Below the pieces are notes generated by a model. The model did no database searches and was not told the origin of the DNA. It was given only the letters and a program-made list of their open reading frames with translations. Shown in pieces: positions 52,949-60,734 of a stretch of 64,000 bases of DNA. This stretch comes from Terrisporobacter petrolearius (GTDB lineage: Bacteria; Bacillota; Clostridia; Peptostreptococcales; Peptostreptococcaceae): contig NZ_JAHZMO010000002.1 of assembly GCF_020748185.1 (NCBI RefSeq), forward strand, positions 166,585 through 230,584. Reading direction: 5' to 3'. The position numbers and the translations under genes were made by a program. Each line of letters begins with the position of its first letter. Positions within the stretch are counted from its first letter, which is position 1.

Positions 52949-53020
52949 AAAATTCGCAAGGCTCATATCGCCAACGATATATCCTTGCTAGCGCTTCGGA
53001 TAAATCCGTTGCTAAAAAAT
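52949..53020 (+). repeat. partial repeat, hairpin half only (copy E), in the leader of the DUF1659 gene
   Basis: AAAATTCGC..GGCTCATATCGCCAACGATAT..TTCGGATAAATCCGTTGCTAAAAA: the ~70-bp hairpin half of the repeat family without the T6-to-GTAAAAAATG half. It ends directly at the AAGGAGG of the DUF1659 gene. Stem changes (GGATAAATCC) keep pairing while departing from the full copies. Confidence 0.7.
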
Positions 53021-53036
53021 TTAAGGAGGTAATAAT

Positions 53037-53258
53037 ATGGCAGTTGTTTCAACACCCAATGCGTCATCTATAAAGGTTAAATTTGATCATGGTACAGATT
53101 TAAATGGAGACAGAATAGTAAAAACTAAGACTTTTTCCAGTATAAAATCAGGTGCTTCAAATGAGGATATTATGGCTGTAGTAAATGCTCTAGCAGCTAT
53201 GCAAAAACACACTTTAGCTGGTACAAACAGAGTGGATAACTCTTCTTTATCAGAGTAG
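53037..53258 (+). CDS. DUF1659 domain protein
   Basis: 73 aa from an ATG with AAGGAGG 7 nt upstream. The sequence MAVVSTPNASSIKVKFDHGT, then TKTFSSIKSGASNEDIMAVV and NALAAMQKHTLAGTNRVDNS matches DUF1659 (short, strand-rich, usually in an operon with DUF2922 and YvrJ). Function unknown in the whole group. First gene of the operon 53037-53761. Confidence 0.88.
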   Translation: MAVVSTPNASSIKVKFDHGTDLNGDRIVKTKTFSSIKSGASNEDIMAVVNALAAMQKHTLAGTNRVDNSSLSE

Positions 53259-53259
53259 T

Positions 53260-53360
53260 AAAATTCCCTTTGCTCAATACACTGCGTGGGCGCTACACTT
53301 CATAGGGCCAACGAGTTACCTTCATTATCATTTCAGGTAACTCCGTTACTTTAAAAAATT
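53260..53360 (+). repeat. degenerate repeat hairpin (copy F) between DUF1659 and DUF2922 genes
   Basis: AAAATTCCCTTTGCTCA.., an inserted stretch (ATACACTGCGTGGGCGCTACACT), then GGCCAACGAGTTACCTTC and TTTCAGGTAACTCCGTTACTTT. The inner hairpin GAGTTACCT / AGGTAACTC has been kept by paired changes (full copies have GATGCC/GGCA). It ends at the next gene's AGGAGG. Confidence 0.65.
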
Positions 53361-53374
53361 TAGGAGGTTAAAAT

Positions 53375-53599
53375 ATGAATGAGAAAAAACTTGTAATGAC
53401 GTTTAAAAATACTTTAGGAAATAGCTTTTCTGTTGCTGTTGAAGATCCAAGGGAAGACCTTGGTGAACAGGAAATAATAGATGCTATGAACTTAATAAAG
53501 GATAAAAATATCTTCCAGCCAAAAGGTTATGACATAGTAACTTGTGTATCTGCTAAAGTGGTTGATTCTACAACTACTGAGTACGATTTGGAAGTATAG
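53375..53599 (+). CDS. DUF2922 domain protein
   Basis: 74 aa, ribosome site AGGAGG. KKLVMTFKNTLGNSFSVAVE, then DPREDLGEQEIIDAMNLIKD and KNIFQPKGYDIVTCVSAKVV is the DUF2922 pattern (F-x-N-x-x-G-x-x-x-x-x-V-x-x-P-R-x-D-L). Middle gene of the DUF1659-DUF2922-YvrJ operon, which is conserved in Firmicutes without known function. Confidence 0.88.
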   Translation: MNEKKLVMTFKNTLGNSFSVAVEDPREDLGEQEIIDAMNLIKDKNIFQPKGYDIVTCVSAKVVDSTTTEYDLEV

Positions 53600-53614
53600 G
53601 CTGAGGTGATATAT

Positions 53615-53761
53615 ATGGATAATATTCAATCTATCATTGCAAATCTTGGTTTTCCCATTGCAATTTCACTTTATTTGTTGGTGAGAATTGAAGGAAAGAT
53701 GCAAGGTTTAACAGATAGTATAAATGAGCTATCCAACAATATTATTAAAATGAATAGATAA
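53615..53761 (+). CDS. YvrJ family protein, 48 aa
   Basis: The ATG at 53615 follows TGAGGTG, 15 nt after the previous stop. The peptide MDNIQSIIANLGFPIAISLY then LLVRIEGKMQGLTDSINELS and NNIIKMNR matches the YvrJ pattern (N-x-G-F-P-I-A-x-x-x-Y-L-L-x-R-x-E-x-K). One membrane helix. Last gene of the operon; a strong terminator follows. Confidence 0.88.
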   Translation: MDNIQSIIANLGFPIAISLYLLVRIEGKMQGLTDSINELSNNIIKMNR

Positions 53762-53779
53762 AGTAAATATAGACTAATA

Positions 53780-53812
53780 CCAATGGGGTACACATTTTTG
53801 TGTACCCCATGT
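53780..53812 (+). terminator. terminator of the DUF1659 operon, CACATTTTTGTG-loop family
   Basis: ATGGGGTACAC-ATTTTT-GTGTACCCCAT, then GTTTTTG. It also serves the convergent gene at 53823. Confidence 0.88.
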
Positions 53813-53822
53813 TTTTGTATTA

Positions 53823-54986
53823 TTATATCTGACTTTTACTACTTATTATATTTCTTATTGACTCAAGTACATAGTCAATATCTTCTACTATATTAAAATG
53901 TCCAAAACTAAATCTTACTGTACCATTTGGAAAAGTTCCTAGAGTTTTGTGAGCAGATGGAGCACAGTGAAGACCACTTCTTGTTTGAATATTATAAGTC
54001 TTGTCCAACTGATGACAGACTATGCCGTTGTCCAAATCTTTAAAATCAAGACTAACTACAGCAGTTCTGTTTTCTGTATGTTTTTTACCTACTAATAAAC
54101 TTTCATCTATAGATAAAATACCATCTATAAATCTTTTTGTTAAACACATTTCTTTTTCATATATATTTTTAGTTCCTACTTCTTTTAAGTATTTTAAAGA
54201 TGCATTTAGACCGTATATTCCAGGAATATTGGCAGTTCCACTTTCGTATTTGTCTGGCATATATGTAGGTTGAATTTCTTCTTCTGACAAACTTCCTGTC
54301 CCACCTTCAATAAGAGAATCTACTAAAGGTACAATTTCATCTCTAATCAAAAACCCACCTATTCCTTGTGGGCCAAGAAGACCTTTGTGACCAGTAAAAC
54401 ATAGTATATCAATGTTGCTTTTTTTCATACTTATATCTACTATTCCAGCAGTTTGAGCGCTATCCACAATAAAGATTATATTATTATCTTTACAAATTTG
54501 ACCAATCTCATTTATGGGAAGCAAAGTTCCACAAACGTTAGATCCGTGAGTCATAACTACTGCCTTTGTTTTTTGGGTTATAGATGACTGAATATCTTTT
54601 ATGTTTATTTCACCTAAAGAGTTGCAAGGAACTTTAGTAATTGTCACACCTTTTTTTCCTAGCGAGCTTAAAGGTCTCATAACAGCATTGTGTTCCATGG
54701 ATGATACTATAACGTTATCCCCCGGGCAAAGTAGTCCCTTTAGTACCATATTTAAACTAGCTGTAATATTAGCAGTTATTATTGCATTTTCAGCTTTGTC
54801 AAAATCAAATAATTCACATAATAGTTCTCGAGTTTCGTAGACTATGTTCTCTGCCTCATATGAAGATGAATAAGCCCCTCGATTTACGTTACAACCAATA
54901 TTATTTATATAATTAATCATGGAGTCACCAACTAAAGGCGCTTTTGGATAAGATGTAGCTCCATTATCACAATAAATTTTTCTCAT
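53823..54986 (-). CDS. cysteine desulfurase-like PLP enzyme (class V aminotransferase, selenium-locus type)
   Basis: 387 aa from ATG 54986 after AGGAGGGTATT. PLP lysine: CFTGHKGLLGPQGIGGFLI. Other signs: MEHNAVMRPL, MTHGSNVCGTLLPI, VDSAQTAGIVDIS and the active-site Cys loop QTRSGLHCAPSAHKTLGT. It resembles the CsdB/SufS-like 'am_tr_V' family found beside selenium genes. It is divergently arranged with the YedE-TusA-DUF3343 operon, 190 bp away. A role in releasing S or Se from (seleno)cysteine for that module is inferred. Confidence 0.88.
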   Translation of the reverse strand: MRKIYCDNGATSYPKAPLVGDSMINYINNIGCNVNRGAYSSSYEAENIVYETRELLCELFDFDKAENAIITANITASLNMVLKGLLCPGDNVIVSSMEHNAVMRPLSSLGKKGVTITKVPCNSLGEINIKDIQSSITQKTKAVVMTHGSNVCGTLLPINEIGQICKDNNIIFIVDSAQTAGIVDISMKKSNIDILCFTGHKGLLGPQGIGGFLIRDEIVPLVDSLIEGGTGSLSEEEIQPTYMPDKYESGTANIPGIYGLNASLKYLKEVGTKNIYEKEMCLTKRFIDGILSIDESLLVGKKHTENRTAVVSLDFKDLDNGIVCHQLDKTYNIQTRSGLHCAPSAHKTLGTFPNGTVRFSFGHFNIVEDIDYVLESIRNIISSKSQI

Positions 54987-55175
54987 TAATACCCTCCTAT
55001 TATTATCTCTCAAATTTAATATAGCACTCTTTATATATAAAATGCCTATAGTTTTTTCCTATAATTACCACACTTATATTGAATCTTTGCATACTGCTTC
55101 TAAACCATTTATTTCCTATTCTATTGTGATACCATATTAATTGAAATAATTATTGTAATTTTAGGAGGGTAGTAT

Positions 55176-56261
55176 ATGAAAGAAAAAAGAAATATTATTA
55201 TTGGGGGAGCTATTATAGGTTTATTAGCTGTAGTTTCTGTGCTCTTAGGCAATCCAAAGAACATGGGTATTTGTATAGCATGTTTCATAAGGGATATATC
55301 CGGTTCACTAGGACTACATAGTGCAGGAATAGTACAATATGCAAGACCAGAAATAATGGGGATGATACTGGGAGCATTTATAATAGCTGTTACTAAAAAA
55401 GAATTTGCATCTCGTGGAGGGTCTTCACCTTTTATTAGATTTTGCTTAGGATTTATGATAATGATTGGGGCACTAATGTTTTTAGGTTGTCCTACAAGAA
55501 TGGTACTAAGATTAGCTGGCGGTGATTTCAATGCTATATTTGGTATAGCTGGGTTTGCTGTAGGTATAGTTATAGGAATAGTATTTTTAAATAGGGGATT
55601 CTCATTAAAGCGAAATTATAAACAAACTAAGGGGGAAGGATATATTCTTCCAATTATAAATGTGGTTTTATTTGTAATGTTAATCACATCTTCTACATTA
55701 TTAATATTCTCAAAAGAGGGACCAGGTTCACAACATGCACCAGCCTTTGTAGCACTAGGTATAGGTCTTGCAGTTGGTATCATATGCCAAAGAACTAGAC
55801 TTTGCATGGTTGGTGGAATAAGAGACTTAATATTATTTAAAGATTCTTATTTAATACTTGGATTTTTAGCAATGCTAGTAGCAGCTTTTGTTGGAAATCT
55901 TGTATTTGGATTATTCACACCAGGATTTACCCAACAACCAGTTGCTCACAATGATGGATTATGGAATTTCTTAGGTATGATAGTTGTTGGATGGGGGTCA
56001 ATTCTTCTAGGTGGCTGTCCTATGAGACAATTAGTATTAGCTGGAGAAGGAAATATTGATTCTGTTGTTACAATCCTTGGACTGTTAGTAGGTGGCGCAT
56101 TTGCTCACAACTTCAAACTGGCAGCATCTCCAAAAGGTCCAACTCCAAATGGACAAATAGCAGTTATAATATGTTTTGTTGTTCTTGGATTAATATCATA
56201 CTTTAGTTCAGAAATAGGAAAAGCGAAGGTAAAAGAGAAAGGAGATGTTAAAGTTGGCTAA
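55176..56261 (+). CDS. yedE: YedE family putative selenium/sulfur transporter
   Basis: 361 aa, about ten hydrophobic segments, two-fold YeeE/YedE repeat. Cys motifs typical of the selenium-linked form: GICIACFIRDISGSLGLHSA, FLGCPTRMVLRLAGGDFNAI, CQRTRLCMVGGIRDLILFKD and LLGGCPMRQLVLAGEGNIDS. YeeE/YedE proteins import thiosulfate or related species; this subfamily is a genomic marker for selenium use. First gene of a three-gene operon; it overlaps the TusA-like start by 8 nt. Confidence 0.92.
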   Translation: MKEKRNIIIGGAIIGLLAVVSVLLGNPKNMGICIACFIRDISGSLGLHSAGIVQYARPEIMGMILGAFIIAVTKKEFASRGGSSPFIRFCLGFMIMIGALMFLGCPTRMVLRLAGGDFNAIFGIAGFAVGIVIGIVFLNRGFSLKRNYKQTKGEGYILPIINVVLFVMLITSSTLLIFSKEGPGSQHAPAFVALGIGLAVGIICQRTRLCMVGGIRDLILFKDSYLILGFLAMLVAAFVGNLVFGLFTPGFTQQPVAHNDGLWNFLGMIVVGWGSILLGGCPMRQLVLAGEGNIDSVVTILGLLVGGAFAHNFKLAASPKGPTPNGQIAVIICFVVLGLISYFSSEIGKAKVKEKGDVKVG

Positions 56262-56466
56262 AAAAGTAGATGCAAGAGGATATTCTTGTCCTCAACCAGT
56301 TCTTATAACAAAAAAAGCATTGGAAGAAAATGTTCATGGTGTTGAAGTATTAGTTGATAATAACACAGCTTGTATGAATGTAAAAAGATATATGGAAAAC
56401 GCTGGCTACAATGTAAGTATAGAAAAAATAGAAGATGATGATTTTCTAGTAACAGGTACAAAATAA
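56254..56466 (+). CDS. yedF: TusA/YedF-like sulfurtransferase (short form)
   Basis: 70 aa from TTG 56254, which follows AAAGGAG with 9-nt spacing; the ATG at 56245 abuts the ribosome site. KKVDARGYSCPQPVLITKKA is the TusA/SirA CPxP motif with the persulfide-carrying Cys. Full-length YedF has a second DsrE-like domain of ~120 residues that is missing here. It probably passes S or Se from the desulfurase to acceptors. It sits between YedE and the DUF3343 protein. Confidence 0.88.
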   Translation: MAKKVDARGYSCPQPVLITKKALEENVHGVEVLVDNNTACMNVKRYMENAGYNVSIEKIEDDDFLVTGTK

Positions 56467-56467
56467 A

Positions 56468-56710
56468 ATGAAGTACTTTACTACATTTTTTACTCATTCT
56501 GGAGCAATTAAGTTTTCTAGATTGCTTAATAGAAAAAACATTTCAAACGAAACTTCGCCAGTTCCTAGAAAAATAAGTTCCAATTGTGGCATAGGAGTAA
56601 GCTTTACATATGATGATCTTGTTGAAGCATTGTACACAGAAGATATGGAAAGAATTTATCATGTTTTAAATGATAAATATAGTCTATATAAAGATTTTGA
56701 TGAGTCTTAA
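56468..56710 (+). CDS. DUF3343 putative Se/S carrier-like protein
   Basis: 80 aa, starting 1 nt after the yedF stop. HSGAIKFSRLLNRKNISNET then SPVPRKISSNCGIGVSFTYD is the DUF3343 core: a PR-x-x-S-S-x-CG segment with one conserved Cys that suggests a carrier role. The family occurs mostly beside YedE/YedF. Last gene of the operon, followed by a hairpin. Confidence 0.87.
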   Translation: MKYFTTFFTHSGAIKFSRLLNRKNISNETSPVPRKISSNCGIGVSFTYDDLVEALYTEDMERIYHVLNDKYSLYKDFDES

Positions 56711-56740
56711 AATAAACTTTAGATAGTAATGTTGTAAATC

Positions 56741-56763
56741 AGGTAGATAAATCTTATCTACCT
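56741..56763 (+). terminator. terminator of the yedE operon
   Basis: AGGTAGATAA-ATC-TTATCTACCT, then AATTTTATG. Confidence 0.8.
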
Positions 56764-56814
56764 AATTTTATGATATTTACAATTTAAAGTCCTGTTTCAT
56801 GCCTCAATATACAT

Positions 56815-57162
56815 TTAAATATCATTCAATAAATTTATGAATTTTTCATATAGTCTATTATTTATTTTTAGCAGACTTTTTTTACCGTCCTTAAACTCTA
56901 GACTAACAATATGGTAAGATATATACATATTTGATGTAAATATTGCGAGAATCCCTACAGGTCCCGCTAAGCATATAGCTATAACTAACCTAGCAATTAT
57001 ATCCAAAATATTTCTTTTATGAATTGTATGTATTAATTTATATTCTTCTATTATATCATTGGAAATATCTAGATTTAAATTTTCCTTTTCTAATGTTAAT
57101 TTCCCCTTGTCATATTTAATCAAGCAATTTTTATAATCTCCATCAATAACCGTGTTTTTCAT
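56815..57162 (-). CDS. two-TM small membrane protein, unknown
   Basis: 115 aa from ATG 57162, after GGAGGAGTTAAGG. The N-terminal ~55 residues are soluble with beta-strand patterns (KNCLIKYDKGKLTLEKENLN). A hydrophobic pair (IIARLVIAICLAGPVGILAI) follows, then a second soluble strand pair (YHIVSLEFKDGKKSLLKINN). It resembles a small PH-like domain around a membrane hairpin. Single gene. Confidence 0.65.
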   Translation of the reverse strand: MKNTVIDGDYKNCLIKYDKGKLTLEKENLNLDISNDIIEEYKLIHTIHKRNILDIIARLVIAICLAGPVGILAIFTSNMYISYHIVSLEFKDGKKSLLKINNRLYEKFINLLNDI

Positions 57163-57289
57163 AACCTTAACTCCTCCATGCAATCTATTTTATATATATT
57201 CATATTATAATATTTACTTGTACAAATGTTGCTGAAAATAGGTACAAAAGAACCTATAAGGCTTTTGTTTTATTTTTTACCATAAAAAT

Positions 57290-57328
57290 ACAGCCTCCTA
57301 CAATAGTTAAATATTATATGAGGCTGTT
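57290..57328. terminator. terminator-like hairpin
   Basis: ACAGCCTC / GAGGCTGT with an AT-rich loop, then TGAGTTTTGTT. It lies downstream of the 32-aa ORF at 57377 on the minus strand. Confidence 0.55.
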
Positions 57329-57376
57329 GAGTTTTGTTATTTACAAATTTTTTCACATACTCAAAATAGTAGTTTA

Positions 57377-57475
57377 TTACTTTTTATTATTTTTATAATT
57401 CCTTACACCAAAATAACCAATTACAATAACTACTACAACTACAAAATAAATCCAAGGAAAAGTTTCAATACCCAC
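57377..57475 (-). CDS. small single-pass membrane protein, 32 aa
   Basis: A GTG preceded by GGGGGTGGAAGA opens a frame reading MGIETFPWIYFVVVVVIVIG then YFGVRNYKNNKK. It has a short extracellular start, one hydrophobic helix and a basic tail, like other uncharacterised mini-membrane proteins. A hairpin terminator follows. Confidence 0.55.
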   Translation of the reverse strand: MGIETFPWIYFVVVVVIVIGYFGVRNYKNNKK

Positions 57476-57617
57476 TCTTCCACCCCCTTTTTATATGTAA
57501 TGTACATGAAAATCAAATAATATATATTATCTAATTCATAGTATATTATACCATATTATTCCAATAATATGACAGTTCCCCAGCTTTAATATGCTTGTTT
57601 TAGTATTTGAATAGGAA

Positions 57618-57866
57618 TTATTTGCCCGCTAATCTTTTTAATTGTAGCTCTGTCATTCCATATTTCATTCTAAGTTGGTTAATATTTTTGCCGTTATATG
57701 TTCTTGCAATTTCTCTGTTTCTCTCTCCCATAGTTACTCTGTGATAAACTGGTATGTACACATTAGTTCCTCCATAAAGTTTACTTAGTTTCAAAAAATT
57801 TCCCATTCCTATGATTTCCACCATTGCGTGTAAGTTATAAGGTATATCATCTATTAAAACATCCAT
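57618..57866 (-). CDS. Mor-like transcription activator domain protein
   Basis: 82 aa. GMGNFLKLSKLYGGTNVYIP then VYHRVTMGERNREIARTYNG and NINQLRMKYGMTELQLKRL show the Mor/C (phage Mu middle-operon activator) fold: a strand dimerisation segment with YIP, then a C-terminal HTH. Last gene of the phage-type cassette 57618-60433. It could regulate late genes that are no longer present. The ribosome site is AGGAGGAG. Confidence 0.85.
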   Translation of the reverse strand: MDVLIDDIPYNLHAMVEIIGMGNFLKLSKLYGGTNVYIPVYHRVTMGERNREIARTYNGKNINQLRMKYGMTELQLKRLAGK

Positions 57867-57911
57867 AATTTCTCCTCCTTTTTTATTAAAATATATTTAA
57901 ATTATTTTCTA

Positions 57912-58667
57912 CTAGGCATTATATGAGTTTATATAGTTTTTTAATCTGTAGTTATTACTTGCTTCACTAAAGGTTATAATATTGTCTTTTGCCATTTCCA
58001 CAAGTCTACTTCCCACAGCTTCGTCCCAGCTTATTATTTCATCTATAGTTTTTTCTGTTGAAATAATTAAGGGCATATTTTTTAAATATCTACTGTTGAT
58101 GATTCTATAAATATAGTTAAGATCTGCTGCTGTGATTTTCCCCTTCAAAAAATCGTCTATAAAAAGCACTCTAGGGTTTAGGTACTTGTTCATTTCTCTT
58201 ATGAAGTTTTCCTCGTCTGTTACACATTGTTTAAGGTTCATAATCATGGAGTTGTACTCCACATAGCGACAGCCAACATTTTGGTCTATTAAATTGAGCA
58301 TGGCAGCTATTCCTAGATGTGTCTTTCCTGATCCAGGACGACCACAAATTAAAAGAGATGAATTATTATCTGTAAAGTCATTGCAAAACTTAAGTGCCCT
58401 ATGCCTTGCTTTAATTTGATATTTTTTTGCACAATTAAAAGAGCTAAAGGTTTTTTCCTTAAAAGCTTCACTTAGACCGCACTTCTCCAATTTTTCTAGT
58501 GACTGTTTTTTTGCTAAACATTCGCAAGGTATGGCAACTTCACAGTTATGGCTGTTTTTCTCAAATACATACCCAAAATCTCTGCATTTTTTACAGTCAT
58601 AATTATCTTCCTCAGTTTTGCAGTTTTCCATTAGTTTTTTCATTCTTTCAAGTAGTTTTCCATCCAT
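57912..58667 (-). CDS. DnaC/DnaI-like phage helicase loader (AAA+ ATPase)
   Basis: 251 aa. The N-terminus has a zinc-ribbon-like Cys set (CKKCRDFGYVFEKNSHNCEV then CECLAKK). Walker A is LLICGRPGSGKTHLGIAAML, Walker B is RVLFIDDFLKGK, and sensor-type residues lie in PLIISTEKTIDEII and GSRLVEMA. It loads the replicative helicase. It follows the replisome organiser gene by 10 nt, the usual phage order. Confidence 0.9.
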   Translation of the reverse strand: MDGKLLERMKKLMENCKTEEDNYDCKKCRDFGYVFEKNSHNCEVAIPCECLAKKQSLEKLEKCGLSEAFKEKTFSSFNCAKKYQIKARHRALKFCNDFTDNNSSLLICGRPGSGKTHLGIAAMLNLIDQNVGCRYVEYNSMIMNLKQCVTDEENFIREMNKYLNPRVLFIDDFLKGKITAADLNYIYRIINSRYLKNMPLIISTEKTIDEIISWDEAVGSRLVEMAKDNIITFSEASNNYRLKNYINSYNA

Positions 58668-58677
58668 CTGCTCCCCC

Positions 58678-59655
58678 CTACACTACTCCAAGCTTAGCTT
58701 CAAGCTCTTTCATTTCTTTTAACAAATCCTTGTCAATTTCTTCGTCATAATCCTCATGATTTTTTATGGAAATTTTCTTGTTTTTAGGCCCACTTACCCT
58801 ATTTTCTTTATTCAAAAGCTCCATTTCCTTAGCTTTGTACTGATCTAGAGTAAATATCTTGTCATTTGTCCATTTTTTGATTATGCCTTTTAGGTATGAC
58901 GGAGTTACAACAGACTTATCAATGCATATTTCTATGGCCTTGTTAAAAAGGTCTGCCTCAATTTGTTGTGATATTTCCATAAACCAGTCCCTATTTGCAG
59001 GATAAATAGGCCCTATGTTTGACTCATAAAGTTTTGTGATTTTGCTTAAGTTTTTATCACCATTTTTTATTTTTTTAGTTTTGTCACTTAAATAAGTCAC
59101 ACATGCTTTTTCTTTGTTTATATATTTATCTTTCTCTTTCTCTATATCTATATCTTTCTCTTTCTCTTTCTCTATATCTATATCTTTCTCTTTCTCTAGC
59201 GTTTCATTTTTGTTACCATGTGTTTCATCTGCGTTACATAGCGTTTCATTTTTGTTACTGTGTGTTTCATTTTCTTCTATTATATTATCTTTTTTATTTT
59301 CTCTATGTTTTCTAACACGTTTAGTAGTTTTATCTTCACTACCTGTCAGTTCAAAAGTCTCTAAAAGAACATATTCACTTTCACTTACACATTCTATAAG
59401 ATTTTGTTTTTTTAGATATTCCAATGTTTCTTCTATTAACTTTGGATCTTCATCTATTTCCAGAGCTAAGTCTTTTGCAAAAGTATCTTCCACATATTCA
59501 AATATTAATTTGTTGTCATTTTCCAAAGATAAAGCAAGTAGCTCCAAATATATAAGCACCTTTTCATTTCCATTTTCACTTTGCTTTAACTTTTTCACTG
59601 ATTTTTGTCTAAAAAAATTTCTTTGAACTTTTAACCAATAATATTTTTTTCCCAT
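58678..59655 (-). CDS. phage replisome organiser / DnaD-like protein
   Basis: 325 aa. The N-terminal domain (YYWLKVQRNFFRQKSVKKLK, IYLELLALSLENDNKLIFEY) is the phage replisome organiser N-terminal pattern. The C-terminal part (ISKITKLYESNIGPIYPANR, SYLKGIIKKWTNDKIFTLDQ) is DnaD-like. Between them lies a low-complexity, charged linker encoded by tandem DNA repeats (59128-59273). It would bind the phage origin and recruit the DnaC-like loader encoded next. Confidence 0.86.
   Translation of the reverse strand: MGKKYYWLKVQRNFFRQKSVKKLKQSENGNEKVLIYLELLALSLENDNKLIFEYVEDTFAKDLALEIDEDPKLIEETLEYLKKQNLIECVSESEYVLLETFELTGSEDKTTKRVRKHRENKKDNIIEENETHSNKNETLCNADETHGNKNETLEKEKDIDIEKEKEKDIDIEKEKDKYINKEKACVTYLSDKTKKIKNGDKNLSKITKLYESNIGPIYPANRDWFMEISQQIEADLFNKAIEICIDKSVVTPSYLKGIIKKWTNDKIFTLDQYKAKEMELLNKENRVSGPKNKKISIKNHEDYDEEIDKDLLKEMKELEAKLGVV
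59128..59273. repeat. tandem coding repeats in the replisome organiser linker
   Basis: A 30-bp unit (encoding EKEKDIDIEK) is repeated about 2.3 times, exactly, at 59131-59197. Directly beside it a 42-bp unit (14 aa, ETHSNKNETL..) is repeated about 1.7 times at 59199-59273. Units are multiples of 3, so copy number can change without frameshift. Confidence 0.8.
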
Positions 59656-59665
59656 TTCATTCTCC

Positions 59666-60433
59666 TTAGTTTAATAGTTTTGTTTTCTCATTTCCAATCA
59701 CATTATCATTATTAATTACATTTTCATCTATTAATAAAGCTTTAAATACTTCTCTTCCTTTTGAGTTAATCATAGTCTGTATTCCACTGTGGTTATGTTG
59801 TGTTGTATAAAATCTAAATGTAAAGTATTCCATGGCGTGGGCATAAGGTTTAAGATTGTCTGATGCATCTCTGTAACAATAGTTATTAAGAAGTAGCCAG
59901 CTTACAAACAAGTTTTCTCTAATACCTATTATCTTTGCTGTGTCTCTAAAGTTTGTAGACAAATCAATAGAGCTTATTTCACTTTTGTGTGTGGAAGTTT
60001 TTATAGTAGGATAAGTTTTCCTATTACTCTTTGTAAATGGTGATGTGTTTTGATTTTTCATTTTATTTTTTAGTTGTAGCAATCTGGCAATAAGAGCCTC
60101 TGGTGAGTTAAATTTCTTATCCATTTCAATAAAATGCTTTCTTGCTTGTCTTCCTCTTTCACTTCTTTGGATCATACAAATTTCCTTTGCCATGTCTATT
60201 TTCAATATATAATCTGTTTGATTTTGGATTCCTCCTGGGGTGTCACATTTTTGTGTAACCCTTTGATAATCTTCATTTTCTTCAAATCCGTATTCCAACA
60301 TTCTAAGTATCCATACCTTATATCTTGTTTGGATATGAAGATATTTGTGCAAGTCTCTGGAGCTTATAACTACCTCCTCATTATCATTCATTGTTACTGG
60401 TACTAATTGTTGAATGTTGTGCATAGCTTCCAT
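59666..60433 (-). CDS. phage antirepressor (AntA/AntB-type)
   Basis: 255 aa from ATG 60433 after AAGGAGGAAG. The N-terminal domain reads VISSRDLHKYLHIQTRYKVW then LRMLEYGFEENEDYQRVTQK and DYILKIDMAKEICMIQRSER, with GRQARKHFIEM, the AntA/AntB pattern. The C-terminal domain (TAKIIGIRENLFVSWLLLNN, GIQTMINSKGREVFKALL) resembles ORF6C/ANT-type domains. First gene of the replication cassette. Confidence 0.88.
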   Translation of the reverse strand: MEAMHNIQQLVPVTMNDNEEVVISSRDLHKYLHIQTRYKVWILRMLEYGFEENEDYQRVTQKCDTPGGIQNQTDYILKIDMAKEICMIQRSERGRQARKHFIEMDKKFNSPEALIARLLQLKNKMKNQNTSPFTKSNRKTYPTIKTSTHKSEISSIDLSTNFRDTAKIIGIRENLFVSWLLLNNYCYRDASDNLKPYAHAMEYFTFRFYTTQHNHSGIQTMINSKGREVFKALLIDENVINNDNVIGNEKTKLLN

Positions 60434-60526
60434 AATTCTTCCTCCTTAGTTTTTATAAATTTATTAATAAAATTATAGAGTAATTAATTGAACTGTTTAT
60501 AAAATATATTTTTAGAAGTTATATTG

Positions 60527-60693
60527 AAAAATTCGCTTCGCTCATGTCGCCAACGAGATGCCTTCGTTATCACTTCAGGCAACTCCGTTGCTCAAAAACA
60601 CATTTTTTACACTTTCTAAATGAGTTGACATAACTTCATCCCAGAGTTTATCAACAACGTAAATTCAACTATAATTTGTTAACATGTAAAAAA
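60527..60693 (-). repeat. dispersed ~166-bp repeat, copy D
   Basis: Between the terminator of the HTH-TPR gene (60692-60725) and the antirepressor gene. Its T6 end is the terminator T-run; its hairpin end points to the phage cassette. Confidence 0.88.
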
Positions 60694-60725
60694 CTGCCAT
60701 ACTAAAATTAATATGACAGTTTTTT
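60692..60725 (-). terminator. terminator of the HTH-TPR gene at 60735
   Basis: AACTGTCATA / TATGGCAGTT around an A/T loop, with the T-run running into repeat copy D. Confidence 0.7.
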
Positions 60726-60734
60726 GATGATATT

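Noticed and set aside
59128..59273. Tandem repeats read as a possible CRISPR or iteron array
   Set aside because: Units are adjacent without spacers, in-frame within a coding region and pyrimidine-rich on plus; they encode a simple charged linker.
59103..59626. Plus-strand ORFs rich in Ser/Phe/Leu opposite the replisome organiser gene
   Set aside because: They are mirror reading of the tandem-repeat coding sequence on the other strand and lack ribosome sites.
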